From Bacteroidales bacterium (GTDB lineage: Bacteria > Bacteroidota > Bacteroidia > Bacteroidales > VadinHA17): 53,297 bases of DNA. The stretch spans positions 1-53,297 of the forward strand of contig JAAZAP010000365.1 of the NCBI GenBank assembly GCA_012514255.1. Direction: 5' to 3'. Of the stretch, positions 17,489 to 25,973 are shown piece after piece. The translations under genes and the position numbers were made by a program. How positions within the stretch are numbered: position 1 is the stretch's first letter; each line of letters begins with the position of its first letter. The notes under the pieces were generated by a model. The model was not told the origin of the DNA, made no database searches, and worked only from the letters and a program-made list of their open reading frames with translations.

Positions 17489-18322
17489 TCATTCAGCGTC
17501 CGGTTTGGAATCATTGGTTGCCTGCTTACCTGATACGCCTGGTAAATTACTTATTATAACCGGTTTACCCGTTATCGGGTGACTGATGATCAGAACATCG
17601 GCCCCGAAGGCGGAACGTATGTTCTCAGGAGTAAGAACTTCGTCCGGAGTTCCCTCAACGCTTATTTCACCGTTGTTCATCATAATAAGATGGTCACAAT
17701 ACCCGCCTGCAAGATTCAGATCGTGGATTATCATCAATACGGTCAGACCTTCCTCCCTGTTCAGCCGGTAGAGCATGTCCATGATCATTGCCTGGTAATG
17801 AATGTCGAGGTGCGCGGTGGGTTCATCGAGCAGAAGGAGTGAAGGCCCCTGGGTCAGAGCCGAGGCAATGGCCGTAAGCTGAAGTTCACCCCCGCTGATG
17901 CCGGTGACCAGGCTTTCACTTAGTTCGGTCAGTCCGGTCAGAGCCATATACTTTTCAGCGATTTCTGTATCAGCAGCACTGTACGAGTAGCTGAAGCTGT
18001 CAAGCCAAGGAATCCTTCCCATAAGAACATATTCCCTGACCGTGACCGGTCCTGTCTCCACGAACTGGGTCACTGTTGCAATCCTCCTTGCCTTTTCCTT
18101 CAGGGTCAGACCGGTAAGAGCGGCGCTGTCAAGAACCACAGACCCGCCGGTAAGCCTGATATCTCCGGTAATGCTTTTGAAAAGTGTGCTCTTCCCTGAG
18201 CCGTTTCGCCCTATGATACCTGCAAAAGCTCCTCTCGGCAGGGTCAGGTTCAGGGATTTCAATGAGAAGCCTCCGGGGTAGCCGCATGAGAGGCCTTTTA
18301 TTTCAAGGAAATTGTCTCTCAT
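17489..18322 (-). CDS. btuD: cobalamin ABC transporter ATP-binding protein
   Basis: A 277-residue ABC ATPase of the FecE/BtuD type. Walker A is G-R-N-G-S-G-K-S-T near residues 37-45, the signature is S-G-G-E-L-Q-L, and Walker B is L-L-L-L-D-E-P, followed by the switch region I-H-D-L-N. It overlaps the btuC gene by 4 bases. In context it powers cobalamin (or cobinamide) import through BtuC. Sequence alone would also allow an iron-siderophore transporter, but the riboswitch and cob genes argue for B12. Confidence 0.9.
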   Translation of the reverse strand: MRDNFLEIKGLSCGYPGGFSLKSLNLTLPRGAFAGIIGRNGSGKSTLFKSITGDIRLTGGSVVLDSAALTGLTLKEKARRIATVTQFVETGPVTVREYVLMGRIPWLDSFSYSYSAADTEIAEKYMALTGLTELSESLVTGISGGELQLTAIASALTQGPSLLLLDEPTAHLDIHYQAMIMDMLYRLNREEGLTVLMIIHDLNLAGGYCDHLIMMNNGEISVEGTPDEVLTPENIRSAFGADVLIISHPITGKPVIISNLPGVSGKQATNDSKPDAE

Positions 18323-19344
18323 AGCAACCTCGACTTTAACCTCCGGCTGCTGAGGATGAATATGAAGGCAATACCGCCGAAGATACCTGTAATCACCCCG
18401 ATGGGGAGTTCATTCGGCGATATGACAATCCTTGCTAGAATATCGCACCAAATCAGGAATATGGCTCCGTTCAGAAATGCTGCCGGCAAGAGGACCCTGT
18501 AATCCGTGCCTGTCAGCATTCTTGAAATATGCGGTATTATCAGCCCCACGAATCCTATGATACCGGCCACAGCGATGCAACTGCCCGTCATCAGCGATGT
18601 TATGACGAAAAGAATCCGGATGATGGTATTGGTATTGATGCCCAGGTGCCTGGCCTTTGACTCTCCCAGTCGCATTGCATTCAGGGGAACTATAAAAAGG
18701 AGAGTCGAGGCAAGCATCAGCAGGGAAACACCCAGCAGGGTAAGCACTACCGCATTGTCTGTCTCATTCAGTGACCCCATGGTCCAGTAAATAATACCGT
18801 GGAGTTGTTCTGCATTGGTCATTGACATTAACAACATCACAACGGAGGAGGAGATAAAACTTATCATCACCCCGATAAGGACCATTTTTCCGGTACTCAT
18901 CCTGTTGTTTCTGATGCTGAGGGCGTAGACAATAAAAACAGTTACCAGTGCTCCGGCAAAACCGAAAATCGAGAGGGGTATTCCCTTTATTGCCAGTCCG
19001 GTAACGATGGCAAGTGTTACGCCGACAGCCGCACCGCCGGAAATACCAAGAGTATATGGTTCTACCAGCGGGTTGCGGTAAATGCCCTGCAGGATGACCC
19101 CGCAAAGGCTGAGACTTCCTCCGATGGCCAATGCAAGCACGGTCCTGGGAATGCGTATATGTGTCAGGATACCGTATTCCATTGAAGCAGTGTCACTGAG
19201 GATTGAAGGGACATCGACCAGGCGGAAGGGCACTTCTCCTATGGCCAGTGAACACAGAAAAGAAAGAAGGAGCAGAAATACCGATGACAACAACATCAAA
19301 CCGTACTTCAGTCCTCTTCCCTTACTGCTCATAATGCTGCTCAT
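18319..19344 (-). CDS. btuC: cobalamin ABC transporter permease (FecCD family)
   Basis: A 341-residue polytopic membrane protein of the FecCD/BtuC family with about ten hydrophobic segments. Typical stretches are R-I-P-R-T-V-L-A near residue 64, the following G-G-S-L-S-L-C-G, and G-F-V-G-L-I-I-P-H near residue 264. It forms the inner-membrane channel fed by BtuF. It starts 29 nt after btuF and overlaps btuD. Confidence 0.92.
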   Translation of the reverse strand: MSSIMSSKGRGLKYGLMLLSSVFLLLLSFLCSLAIGEVPFRLVDVPSILSDTASMEYGILTHIRIPRTVLALAIGGSLSLCGVILQGIYRNPLVEPYTLGISGGAAVGVTLAIVTGLAIKGIPLSIFGFAGALVTVFIVYALSIRNNRMSTGKMVLIGVMISFISSSVVMLLMSMTNAEQLHGIIYWTMGSLNETDNAVVLTLLGVSLLMLASTLLFIVPLNAMRLGESKARHLGINTNTIIRILFVITSLMTGSCIAVAGIIGFVGLIIPHISRMLTGTDYRVLLPAAFLNGAIFLIWCDILARIVISPNELPIGVITGIFGGIAFIFILSSRRLKSRLL

Positions 19345-19373
19345 CCTTCTTCCTCATCTTCACCCCGGAGAGG

Positions 19374-20261
19374 CTATTCCTTTTTACCGTTTTCCAGATA
19401 ACCAGCCATAATTCTCAGGGTTTTCATAAAATTCCCGGGAGTGGGTTCGCAGGCAATCCTGGCGTCAATTATGTGGATATTGTTTTCCCTGGCGGCATTC
19501 ATCCGGGTGAATCTCGACCACTGTACCTTTTCTGAATCTCCGAAATCACCCATTGTAACTATAAAAATGAAATCGGGGTTCTTTGAGACAACATATTCAC
19601 GACCGACGATACCGTTTGTGAGTTCTGCTGCAATATTCTTCGCCCCGGTGAATGTGATGTAATCATCCATAAAGGTGCCCGGTATCACAGAGAAAACAGG
19701 TGAGGCCCCGATCTGCATGAAGATGCCCGGTTTGGAGTCTTCCTCTTTACTTTTTTCCTGTAAAAAACGGACTTCTTCCCTCGATTCTTCAACAATTAGT
19801 TCAGCCTCTTTACCCCTGCCGACCATCTTTCCCAACCTGATAAACTCTGAACACAGTTCTTCGAAAGATCCAGGTGACCGGAATATCTCCACTTTCAGTC
19901 CGAACTTTTCAAGTGTCTCCACATCGTTTTCAGAGACAAAATCTGAAAGGATTACCAGGTCAGGTTTCAGGCTTACAATTTTTTCGATATCGGGTCCTAT
20001 GACTGACCCTGACACCGTGATGCTGTCAAGTTCCGAGACTTCACAATAGCTTGAGCATCCGGTAAGGATGTCCTGCGCCCCAAGCTGGTATATACTACGG
20101 GTAACTGACGGTGTCAGAGAAACTACCTTTGAGTAAATACCAGCATCAGCGGGGGAGGCTGGCTGACCGGCGGAACCCCCGCAACCGGAAAAGCAGACAA
20201 TAAAAACTGCTGTTACCAGAAATAACCCTGCCTTTTGAATAAGCCTTGCAGTTGTTCCCAT
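19374..20261 (-). CDS. btuF: cobalamin-binding lipoprotein of the ABC importer
   Basis: A 295-residue periplasmic-type substrate-binding protein. The N-terminus has a signal peptide and lipobox (V-C-F-S-G-C) near residue 27, so it is a lipoprotein facing the periplasm. The body has the class III binding-protein fold pattern S-L-T-P-S-V-T, L-K-P-D-L-V-I and a long central helix. It is the third gene of the riboswitch-controlled operon and should pass B12 to BtuCD. Fe3+-hydroxamate binding proteins share this fold, so substrate is assigned by context. Confidence 0.87.
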   Translation of the reverse strand: MGTTARLIQKAGLFLVTAVFIVCFSGCGGSAGQPASPADAGIYSKVVSLTPSVTRSIYQLGAQDILTGCSSYCEVSELDSITVSGSVIGPDIEKIVSLKPDLVILSDFVSENDVETLEKFGLKVEIFRSPGSFEELCSEFIRLGKMVGRGKEAELIVEESREEVRFLQEKSKEEDSKPGIFMQIGASPVFSVIPGTFMDDYITFTGAKNIAAELTNGIVGREYVVSKNPDFIFIVTMGDFGDSEKVQWSRFTRMNAARENNIHIIDARIACEPTPGNFMKTLRIMAGYLENGKKE

Positions 20262-20301
20262 CCCGGGGATTAATAAACCTTACAGAAATTAATTGAATAA
20301 G

Positions 20302-21375
20302 TCAATAGCTGAAGATTACCGTGTTGGGGTAATCTCCGGTCTCAAAGCTGAACTGCTCGATACCGTTGGTATTATAGACTACAGCTTTTGAGTTGACATC
20401 ATCAAGTCCGATCAGAAATCCGTTCTCCGGATCAACGTCTATACCATAGAATGAACTGTTTATAAGTGGTGAAGACGGTAAAGCTGTGGCAGTTGAAGAA
20501 ACAGCATACAACCCTCCGTTCAGATAATAGATTGTGCTGCCGTCAGGCGATGCTGTAATATTATAGATCCCGGGTGAAGTCATGGCTGTAAACGGGTATG
20601 TTGTCACGTTGCCGGTGGTTGCGCTGATCTTGCTAAGTCCCATACCTGTATAGGTAATATCCGGATAGTTTGAATAATCGGGAACACCCTTGCAATATAC
20701 CCAGATGTTCTTGTCCTTGTCGGCAACAAGGTCAACAGGGCATGAACCGACAGTGTATGTTTTTGTGATAGTGAATGTTGCAGGGTTTATTTCAATAACG
20801 GTGCTGCCGTTATTATTCCAGCCACCCGAGATTGTGGCGTAAACCTTGCCGCCGACAGAGAGAAGTGTCTCAGGACCGGTGCTGACCTCGAGCGAGTCAG
20901 TTTTCTTAAGGGTTGTCAGATCAACACTGTAAATGTAGTTGTCACCTGAACCGTTACCGTTAGTAACATACATCGTATTTTCATTGGCACGTGCAATACT
21001 GCGGGGGTAGGAGAAATTGTTAAGGGTTTTTACTCTGGTGAAGGTTTTCATATTAACCACGGTTACCTTCTGGGAGTTGTTGACTGCAATAAAACCAAGT
21101 GTATCTGCAATGGCAAATGACTGAACTATATCGCCCAGCTCTACCCCGTTTACAGAGTAATAAAGACTCTTTACCGAGCTGCCGTCTTCGGTGTCGTACC
21201 AGGTGATATCACCTTCAGCGCTGCCGTAAGCTCCTTCACAGACGACAAACATTCCTTTGAGGTTGTCAGCCGTAATATCGGGCTCCGGGTCTCTTTCGCA
21301 AGAGGAGAGTGGAATAACTGCTCCGGCGAGCAGAAGCATAACTTTTTGCAGAAAACTTGTTTTCATGATTGTCAT
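20302..21375 (-). CDS. btuG: BtuG-like surface cobalamin-binding lipoprotein (beta-propeller, DUF5074-like)
   Basis: A 357-residue lipoprotein. The signal peptide ends in I-P-L-S-S-C-E near residue 26. The rest is a repetitive beta-strand protein with blade-like segments (A-N-E-N-T-M-Y-V-T-N-G, G-K-V-Y-A-T, A-S-P-D-G-S-T-I-Y-Y-L-N-G), consistent with a seven-bladed propeller. In Bacteroides, BtuG is such a protein, sits on the cell surface, and captures B12 for the BtuB receptor. Here it starts 13 nt after the receptor gene in a riboswitch-controlled operon, which supports the same role. A second ATG at 21366 is an equally good start. The name is by analogy and context. Confidence 0.78.
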   Translation of the reverse strand: MTIMKTSFLQKVMLLLAGAVIPLSSCERDPEPDITADNLKGMFVVCEGAYGSAEGDITWYDTEDGSSVKSLYYSVNGVELGDIVQSFAIADTLGFIAVNNSQKVTVVNMKTFTRVKTLNNFSYPRSIARANENTMYVTNGNGSGDNYIYSVDLTTLKKTDSLEVSTGPETLLSVGGKVYATISGGWNNNGSTVIEINPATFTITKTYTVGSCPVDLVADKDKNIWVYCKGVPDYSNYPDITYTGMGLSKISATTGNVTTYPFTAMTSPGIYNITASPDGSTIYYLNGGLYAVSSTATALPSSPLINSSFYGIDVDPENGFLIGLDDVNSKAVVYNTNGIEQFSFETGDYPNTVIFSY

Positions 21376-21388
21376 TTTAATTGGTGTG

Positions 21389-23356
21389 TCAGTAGTTAAA
21401 ATCGATTTTGGCTGCCCAGTACCTTCCCGGCATCGGGTAAAGCCTTATAAGTTCATATATTGTATTGGTTGCATTGTTACATGAAATATGTATCCCGATC
21501 TTTCCTTTTCCTGCCGGGATATTGGCGCCGGCCCTGATGTCAACCAGGCTATAGGGATCAAGAAGGCGGTCATCGCTGAAATGGCGTTCCGAGGTGAAAC
21601 TGTGTGTGACTTCGATTTCAAATATCCCGGCAGCCAGGCTGTTCTTCCATGATGTGATAAGCAGGGGAGAGTATAGCATGGTCAGGCTTTCAGAGCCCGC
21701 TGCCACGTTTGCAACCGAATGGTTCAGGCCAGCCCTGAGGGTGGAGGAAAACCTGATTTTTTCATGTTCCGTGGTAAAACTGGCAGATAAGTCTAAACCG
21801 GCAGATCTGACCTCCTGGTAGTTAACGGGTGACCAGAATGCTCCTCCCGGCCGCCATACAATCATATCATTGATGTGGGTATAATAAGGGCTGATATCTG
21901 TGACTATGGTCGATGTACCGCTTATGCGGAACGTATTCTCAGCGCCGGCTTCAAGTGTGTACCCGTTTTCCGGGCTCAGGTCGCGATTGCCTCCCGGGAT
22001 CCAGAAGAGGTCATTGAATGTCGGTTTCCGGAATTTTTTCGAGTAATTGGCACGCAGAGCCCATTTATCCGGGATGACATCCCACCTGAATCCCAGTGAC
22101 GGAAGCAGGCCTGAACTGAAGGTGTTGAACCACTCTTTCCGTAAGACAGCCTGAAGGGTCAGACGGTCAAGGGTGTATTTCAGTCCCGTGAACAGGGCTA
22201 TACCTTTTTCAAGCTTCTCTTCGCCGTAGGCAGATACATCTGCAGTGACAATTGAGCCTGTCAGCCCGGCATCAAATGAGAAGCCGGAGGGCATGTAGTA
22301 CCTGAAGTTGAGGTCACCGTAATACTGGAGCGAAGCTATTCTTGAATCGATACTGTTTACCGGTGCGTCAGGGGTACTCTTTTGCCAGTATTTCTGGAGG
22401 TCATCAAACCTTGCCGCCCTTGCCTTGAGGCTCCAGCGGTTGCCGATGTACCTGTAGCCCAGGTACAGTTTCAGTGTTGAGTCTGACTGGTGTTCATAGG
22501 TTGTGGATCCGATTCGTGAAGGGATATTATATTCCTTCCCCTGGTACCATAATCCGGCTTCAAGTACCGAGGCAGATGAGAGTCTGAATGCCAGGTTGTG
22601 GATCATGCCGAAGTCATTCCAGTCGCCGTCGGTTTGTCTCTGTTCTGCCTGCCTTATATAATCATAGTAGTTGAATTCATTTTCTGACGCAGTACCCCAG
22701 GTAAAAACCTTCCACGCCAGTCTGTCAGTACCTGCTTTGAATGAAAGGCCTCCGTTAAGTGTACGTAATGACTGTGCTCCGATGAAAGCGCTGCCGGAAA
22801 GACCTTTTTCAGGCGACAGCTCACTGCTGAGGCTGACGGCTCCGCCGAATGTACCGCTTCCGTAAAGGGCTCCCGATGCACCGTATGCAACCGAGATCCG
22901 GTCAAATCCGGCTGCAGGGATCATGGATATATCCGAGGAACCGAGTGTCACTGAATTGACCGGGAATCCGTTCCAGTTTACCTGTACATGGCTCGATGAG
23001 GAACCACGGATTGAGATGGATGTTGATCCTCCGCCAACTCCGTATGCCCTTATATTCAAAGCTGTCTGCCCGCTCAGGAGCCTGCCGAGAGATTCCCCGG
23101 CGTAATGACGAATTACTGTATCCCTGAATTCCTCGGTCTTAACGTCATCCCTGAAGTGATCATACCTTGATGCATTTATAACTACATCAGGAATATGTAT
23201 CAGTGTGTCTGTCATTGATTGGGCGCCGGTGACCGCCGGGAAGGATAAAACGGTGACCAGAGCCAGCCTGGTTCCGGTTCGCCTCAATAGCTCTGTCAGC
23301 TTCTGCACGGTTACAATATTTTGAAGAGTCCTGTTTGTCATGGCCTTTAAAACCAT
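21389..23356 (-). CDS. btuB: TonB-dependent cobalamin receptor (BtuB-like)
   Basis: A 655-residue outer-membrane receptor. A signal-type N-terminus is followed by a plug domain (I-P-D-V-V-I-N-A-S-R near residue 54, S-I-S-I-R-G-S-S-S near 112, and Y-G-A-S-G-A-L-Y-G-S-G-T-F-G-G-A-V near 158) and a barrel ending in an aromatic residue pattern. It is first in the operon and directly follows a cobalamin riboswitch. No N-terminal carboxypeptidase-like domain is present. TonB-ExbBD is not in the window. Confidence 0.9.
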   Translation of the reverse strand: MVLKAMTNRTLQNIVTVQKLTELLRRTGTRLALVTVLSFPAVTGAQSMTDTLIHIPDVVINASRYDHFRDDVKTEEFRDTVIRHYAGESLGRLLSGQTALNIRAYGVGGGSTSISIRGSSSSHVQVNWNGFPVNSVTLGSSDISMIPAAGFDRISVAYGASGALYGSGTFGGAVSLSSELSPEKGLSGSAFIGAQSLRTLNGGLSFKAGTDRLAWKVFTWGTASENEFNYYDYIRQAEQRQTDGDWNDFGMIHNLAFRLSSASVLEAGLWYQGKEYNIPSRIGSTTYEHQSDSTLKLYLGYRYIGNRWSLKARAARFDDLQKYWQKSTPDAPVNSIDSRIASLQYYGDLNFRYYMPSGFSFDAGLTGSIVTADVSAYGEEKLEKGIALFTGLKYTLDRLTLQAVLRKEWFNTFSSGLLPSLGFRWDVIPDKWALRANYSKKFRKPTFNDLFWIPGGNRDLSPENGYTLEAGAENTFRISGTSTIVTDISPYYTHINDMIVWRPGGAFWSPVNYQEVRSAGLDLSASFTTEHEKIRFSSTLRAGLNHSVANVAAGSESLTMLYSPLLITSWKNSLAAGIFEIEVTHSFTSERHFSDDRLLDPYSLVDIRAGANIPAGKGKIGIHISCNNATNTIYELIRLYPMPGRYWAAKIDFNY

Positions 23357-23419
23357 GATGTCAATTCAAATACTCGTAACCTTAGAGAGACAAGGGTAGA
23401 AAAACCAGCTTCTGCTCTT

Positions 23420-23654
23420 TGCCTTTCACCCGAAAGCTACGAGGTCAATTTACAGGCAGGTCTTCTGGCTCATCCTGTTCCGGCTGCCTTCCCATTTCAC
23501 AATTCGTTTAACAGTGGCTGGGGATGCCGGAACACTTATGTGGATTTACAGCTGCGGGTACAGCTCCCGGTTTCCTTTTAACCGTTCGGTTTACGGGTCA
23601 CGGGATTCCCTATTCACCCAATCCGGAACTTTCCCGGACTGAGCACCTGAAATC
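23420..23654 (-). ncRNA. cobalamin riboswitch controlling the btu-cob operon
   Basis: Read on the minus strand, the aptamer begins near 23654. It contains GGTGAATAGGGAATCCCGTG, then ACCCGCAGCTGTAA, and the B12 box AGCCAGAAGACCTGCC (23470-23455). The box is followed by the hairpin CTTTC-GGGT-GAAAG, within a 22-nt stretch (23442-23421) identical to that of the nrdD riboswitch. The btuB ATG lies about 64 nt downstream. B12 should reduce expression of uptake and salvage. The two riboswitches are far apart and differ elsewhere, so the shared end is probably functional. Confidence 0.94.
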
Positions 23655-23673
23655 GTATTACAAATATACGATT
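23651..23673. promoter_or_regulatory. promoter -7 element inside a perfect inverted repeat, upstream of the btu riboswitch
   Basis: The minus-strand TATATTTG (23668-23661) matches the Bacteroidota -7 consensus and would start transcription at the first bases of the riboswitch. It lies inside a perfect 8-bp inverted repeat, AATCGTAT (23651-23658) and ATACGATT (23666-23673), with a 7-base spacer. Such a dyad over the promoter could be an operator for a DNA-binding regulator acting in addition to the riboswitch. Confidence 0.45.
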
Positions 23674-23808
23674 ATTTTAAAGAATGTTGATATTGTTCAA
23701 TATTGCAGATGATGTGTAGTTCACAAGGCACAACAAATGTTTACCCTGGTTCAGAAAGATTAAAAAAGGAACAGAACCTTTCAAGGAACTTTTCCTGTGC
23801 TATGTAAA

Positions 23809-23985
23809 TCATGCCTCTTTGAACCATATTATATCTCCCGGTCGCATCTGGGCGATGAGGGTGAGGTCAGCAGCAATGACATTTGCTATACGGGCCGAGG
23901 AGATGAAGGGCATGACTGCCTCATCGTTGCCGGGCCCGGTTGCGGGGTCGGTCTCGCCAAGATCACAGTTGATGTCGATATACAT
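23809..23985 (-). pseudogene. pxpA/pxpC chimeric remnant
   Basis: A 58-codon frame from the ATG at 23985 begins M-Y-I-D-I-N-C-D-L-G-E, then N-D-E-A-V-M-P-F-I-S-S-A. This is the start of the LamB/YcsF family 5-oxoprolinase subunit PxpA. After A-R-I-A-N it switches to V-I-A-A-D-L-T-L-I-A-Q-M-R-P-G-D-I-I, the C-terminal part of PxpC, and then stops early. The junction falls where both proteins have a similar short A-x-I-A stretch. Bases 23815-23895 align without gaps to 9502-9582 in the intact pxpC (about 69 of 81 identical by eye). It is a collapsed second copy of a pxp operon, in the same orientation as the one at 9.4-11.1 kb. No function is expected. Confidence 0.75.
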
Positions 23986-24158
23986 TGTCACTTTCCGGTT
24001 TTTGGCATACCTGTTCACGATACGGAAAGTAAATGTTAAAAATAGGCTTCAATACGGAGAGGAGAGGGATAAGTTCTTATTCCTGCGGATGAGGTTTGGT
24101 GATCAGGTCTGACAATTAAGGATATATGCAAATTCATCTACGTTGGAGGGAGTCTGCA

Positions 24159-24737
24159 TTAGTACCGGGGGAGTCCGTAGTTGCGCTTTGCCAATTGTTT
24201 ATTAATTTTTGAAATATCAAATTCCCGATGGTCGAAATTCCCTCCAAGCCAGTTAATGAAGCTTTCATATTCTCTGTTATTGGGATTTCGCAGGACTTTT
24301 AACATTCGCATGTAACCTCCCATTCCGCCTACATCTTCGGGTGGACATTTCATGGCGCCATCGGTGCAGACCGGGTAATTAACATTTGCATCCGGTTTAA
24401 GAAACTTCTCTAACAGTATTTCATGCATCCAGCCATCCCCAAAATCATATTCATAGATGATTGTATTTTTGACGAATCGCAATAACTCATTTATTTTAAG
24501 TCCTTTATAGTCCACATTATTCATCTCCTCCCAAAAATCATCACCAGGCATTCTTTGAGTATAGAAGGTTTCGTCCTTTATGAACTGATGCAAATGCGAA
24601 TTTGTCCAACCCATAGTGGTCTATATGATCTTGTGAAGATCTGAGAGAAGTATGTCCTCCTCCACCAAGATCCTGCGCCAGATCCTGGGCCTTGATTCAA
24701 TTAAAGTGATTCTGAGCTGATAGATCCAATTACCCAT
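24159..24737 (-). pseudogene. plasmid pRiA4b ORF-3-like protein with an in-frame amber codon
   Basis: The frame from ATG 24737 encodes I-Y-Q-L-R-I-T-L, P-R-I-W-R-R-I-L-V and D-L-H-K-I-I, then a TAG at 24623-24621. It continues T-T-M-G-W-T-N-S-H-L-H-Q-F, Y-D-F-G-D-G-W-M-H and P-P-E-D-V-G-G to a normal stop. Both halves are collinear with the pRiA4b ORF-3 family (about 190 residues), where the interrupted position is normally Gln in I-Q-x-A-M-G-W. A single CAG-to-TAG change therefore explains it. A 151-residue protein could still start at the ATG at 24614, but it would lack the first strands of the domain. The family has no well-established function and is often found with mobile DNA. Confidence 0.72.
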
Positions 24738-24987
24738 TTTTTGATTTAAAGGTAATTATTTCCCGCTCTGATGTCTATACTCATTGGCTGGAAATAGGAT
24801 GCTGTAAATTCTACCGGCTTGGTACGATGTATTTCACTGCGGCCATCCGCCTGGCACCTGGCTCCGGTCTTTTTTTGCATTGTATAAAACGAACAAAAAA
24901 GACACTTAAACATTACAAAATGTAATTTATAGTTGCATAAATGTAAAGTATGTATTACATTTACATTGAATAAAAACGTAAAGTGCT
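24738..24987. promoter_or_regulatory. control region with TTACAT/ATGTAA dyads upstream of the membrane protein/HTH pair
   Basis: No gene is seen. Just before the ATG at 24988 there are two dyads: ATTACA-AAA-TGTAAT (24912-24926) and AATGTAAA (24940-24947) paired with TTTACATT (24960-24967). The repeated ATGTAA/TTACAT core suggests operator sites, most simply for the HTH protein encoded second in the following operon (autoregulation). This is inference. Confidence 0.4.
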
Positions 24988-25464
24988 ATGAAAACGAAAC
25001 TGCTTTTACCGAACAAGTTCAAAACACCCGGCTGGATCATGCTGATCCCCACAACCCTGTTTGGACTTTACATTATCTTTTCCGATTTCGAGTTTGACTT
25101 TCTTGATGCCAGGGTGTTTACGTTCTACTCAAATGAGTTATTGGGTGAATCCGTCACAATGGGATTCATAAAAACGAATCTCACCTTGACTGTTACAGGC
25201 ATACTTTTCATTATCAGTGCTTTCTTTGTTGCATTCTCGAGGGAAAAGACCGAAGATGAGTTCATTGCCAGAATCAGGCTTGAATCATTATTGTGGGCTA
25301 CATACATCAATTATGGCATACTGCTGTTCTGTTTTCTGTTCTTTTATGATTTCGGATTCTTCTATGTGATGATATTCAACATGTTCACAATCCTGGTCAT
25401 ATTTATAATCCGTTTTCAGTATTTACTTCACAGAGCTAAAAAATCGCTGAGTCATGAAAAATAG
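24988..25464 (+). CDS. four-helix membrane protein, unknown function, partner of HTH regulator
   Basis: 158 residues with about four hydrophobic segments (near residues 15-30, 60-80, 98-118 and 122-145). No family that I recognise with certainty. The gene overlaps the start of a small HTH regulator by 11 bases. Small membrane protein plus Xre-type regulator is a frequent pairing in Bacteroidota and Firmicutes and often concerns sensing at the membrane. It ends in a lysine-rich tail (A-K-K-S-L-S-H-E-K). The function is not known. Confidence 0.75.
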   Translation: MKTKLLLPNKFKTPGWIMLIPTTLFGLYIIFSDFEFDFLDARVFTFYSNELLGESVTMGFIKTNLTLTVTGILFIISAFFVAFSREKTEDEFIARIRLESLLWATYINYGILLFCFLFFYDFGFFYVMIFNMFTILVIFIIRFQYLLHRAKKSLSHEK

Positions 25465-25654
25465 TCTGAAGGTAGAGAGGGCAATCAAAAATATCACCCA
25501 GGAGGAGCTGGCCAGGGAGATAGGGGTTACCAGGCAGGCTATAAACTCGATTGAGCTTGGCAAGTTCGTGCCATCGACCGTGTTGGCTCTCAGGCTCTCA
25601 AAGTATTTTGACAAACCGGTGAATGACCTGTTCAGTCTTGAAGAGGGTGATTAG
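25454..25654 (+). CDS. small Xre-family helix-turn-helix regulator (YozG-like)
   Basis: A 66-residue protein made of a single HTH_3 domain: I-T-Q-E-E-L-A-R-E-I-G-V-T-R-Q-A-I-N-S-I-E at residues 14-34, then K-Y-F-D-K-P-V-N-D-L-F near the end. This is the compact regulator type seen next to small membrane proteins. It is translationally coupled to the preceding gene and may bind the dyads at 24912-24967. The call is firm for the fold, while its target is inferred. Confidence 0.88.
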   Translation: MKNSLKVERAIKNITQEELAREIGVTRQAINSIELGKFVPSTVLALRLSKYFDKPVNDLFSLEEGD

Positions 25655-25973
25655 AGCGCCGGGGAGGGGGATAGACTGACACTCCTGCAGTTCTGCCGGT
25701 TGCCTGAGGTTACAGGGCCTCTGCCGACTGTCGGATAATTTAAGCAAAGTAGCCGGTATGGAGGGGAAGGCAATAGGCAATAGTGGAAGAAGCCGGCAGC
25801 CATCAATATACAGTCGATAAGGAGAAATTATAGAGCAATAGCAGGCTTCAAATAGTGTAAAAGATCAATGAGAAAACAAGAAATGCCCTGGATCTGGTAC
25901 AAATAATGTTGAAAAATGCTCATGATATGTTACAATAAAGCAATATATTTGCCCTGTAAATGTTACATCAGCT
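25655..25973. other. intergenic region with a promoter-like -7 box and a short heptamer repeat
   Basis: No gene is seen in these 319 bases. Two copies of GGCAATA lie at 25769-25782, the same heptamer that is repeated at 33574-33601. TATATTTG at 25944-25951 matches the Bacteroidota -7 consensus 22 bases ahead of the next ATG. No good -33 element was found at the usual distance. Confidence 0.4.
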
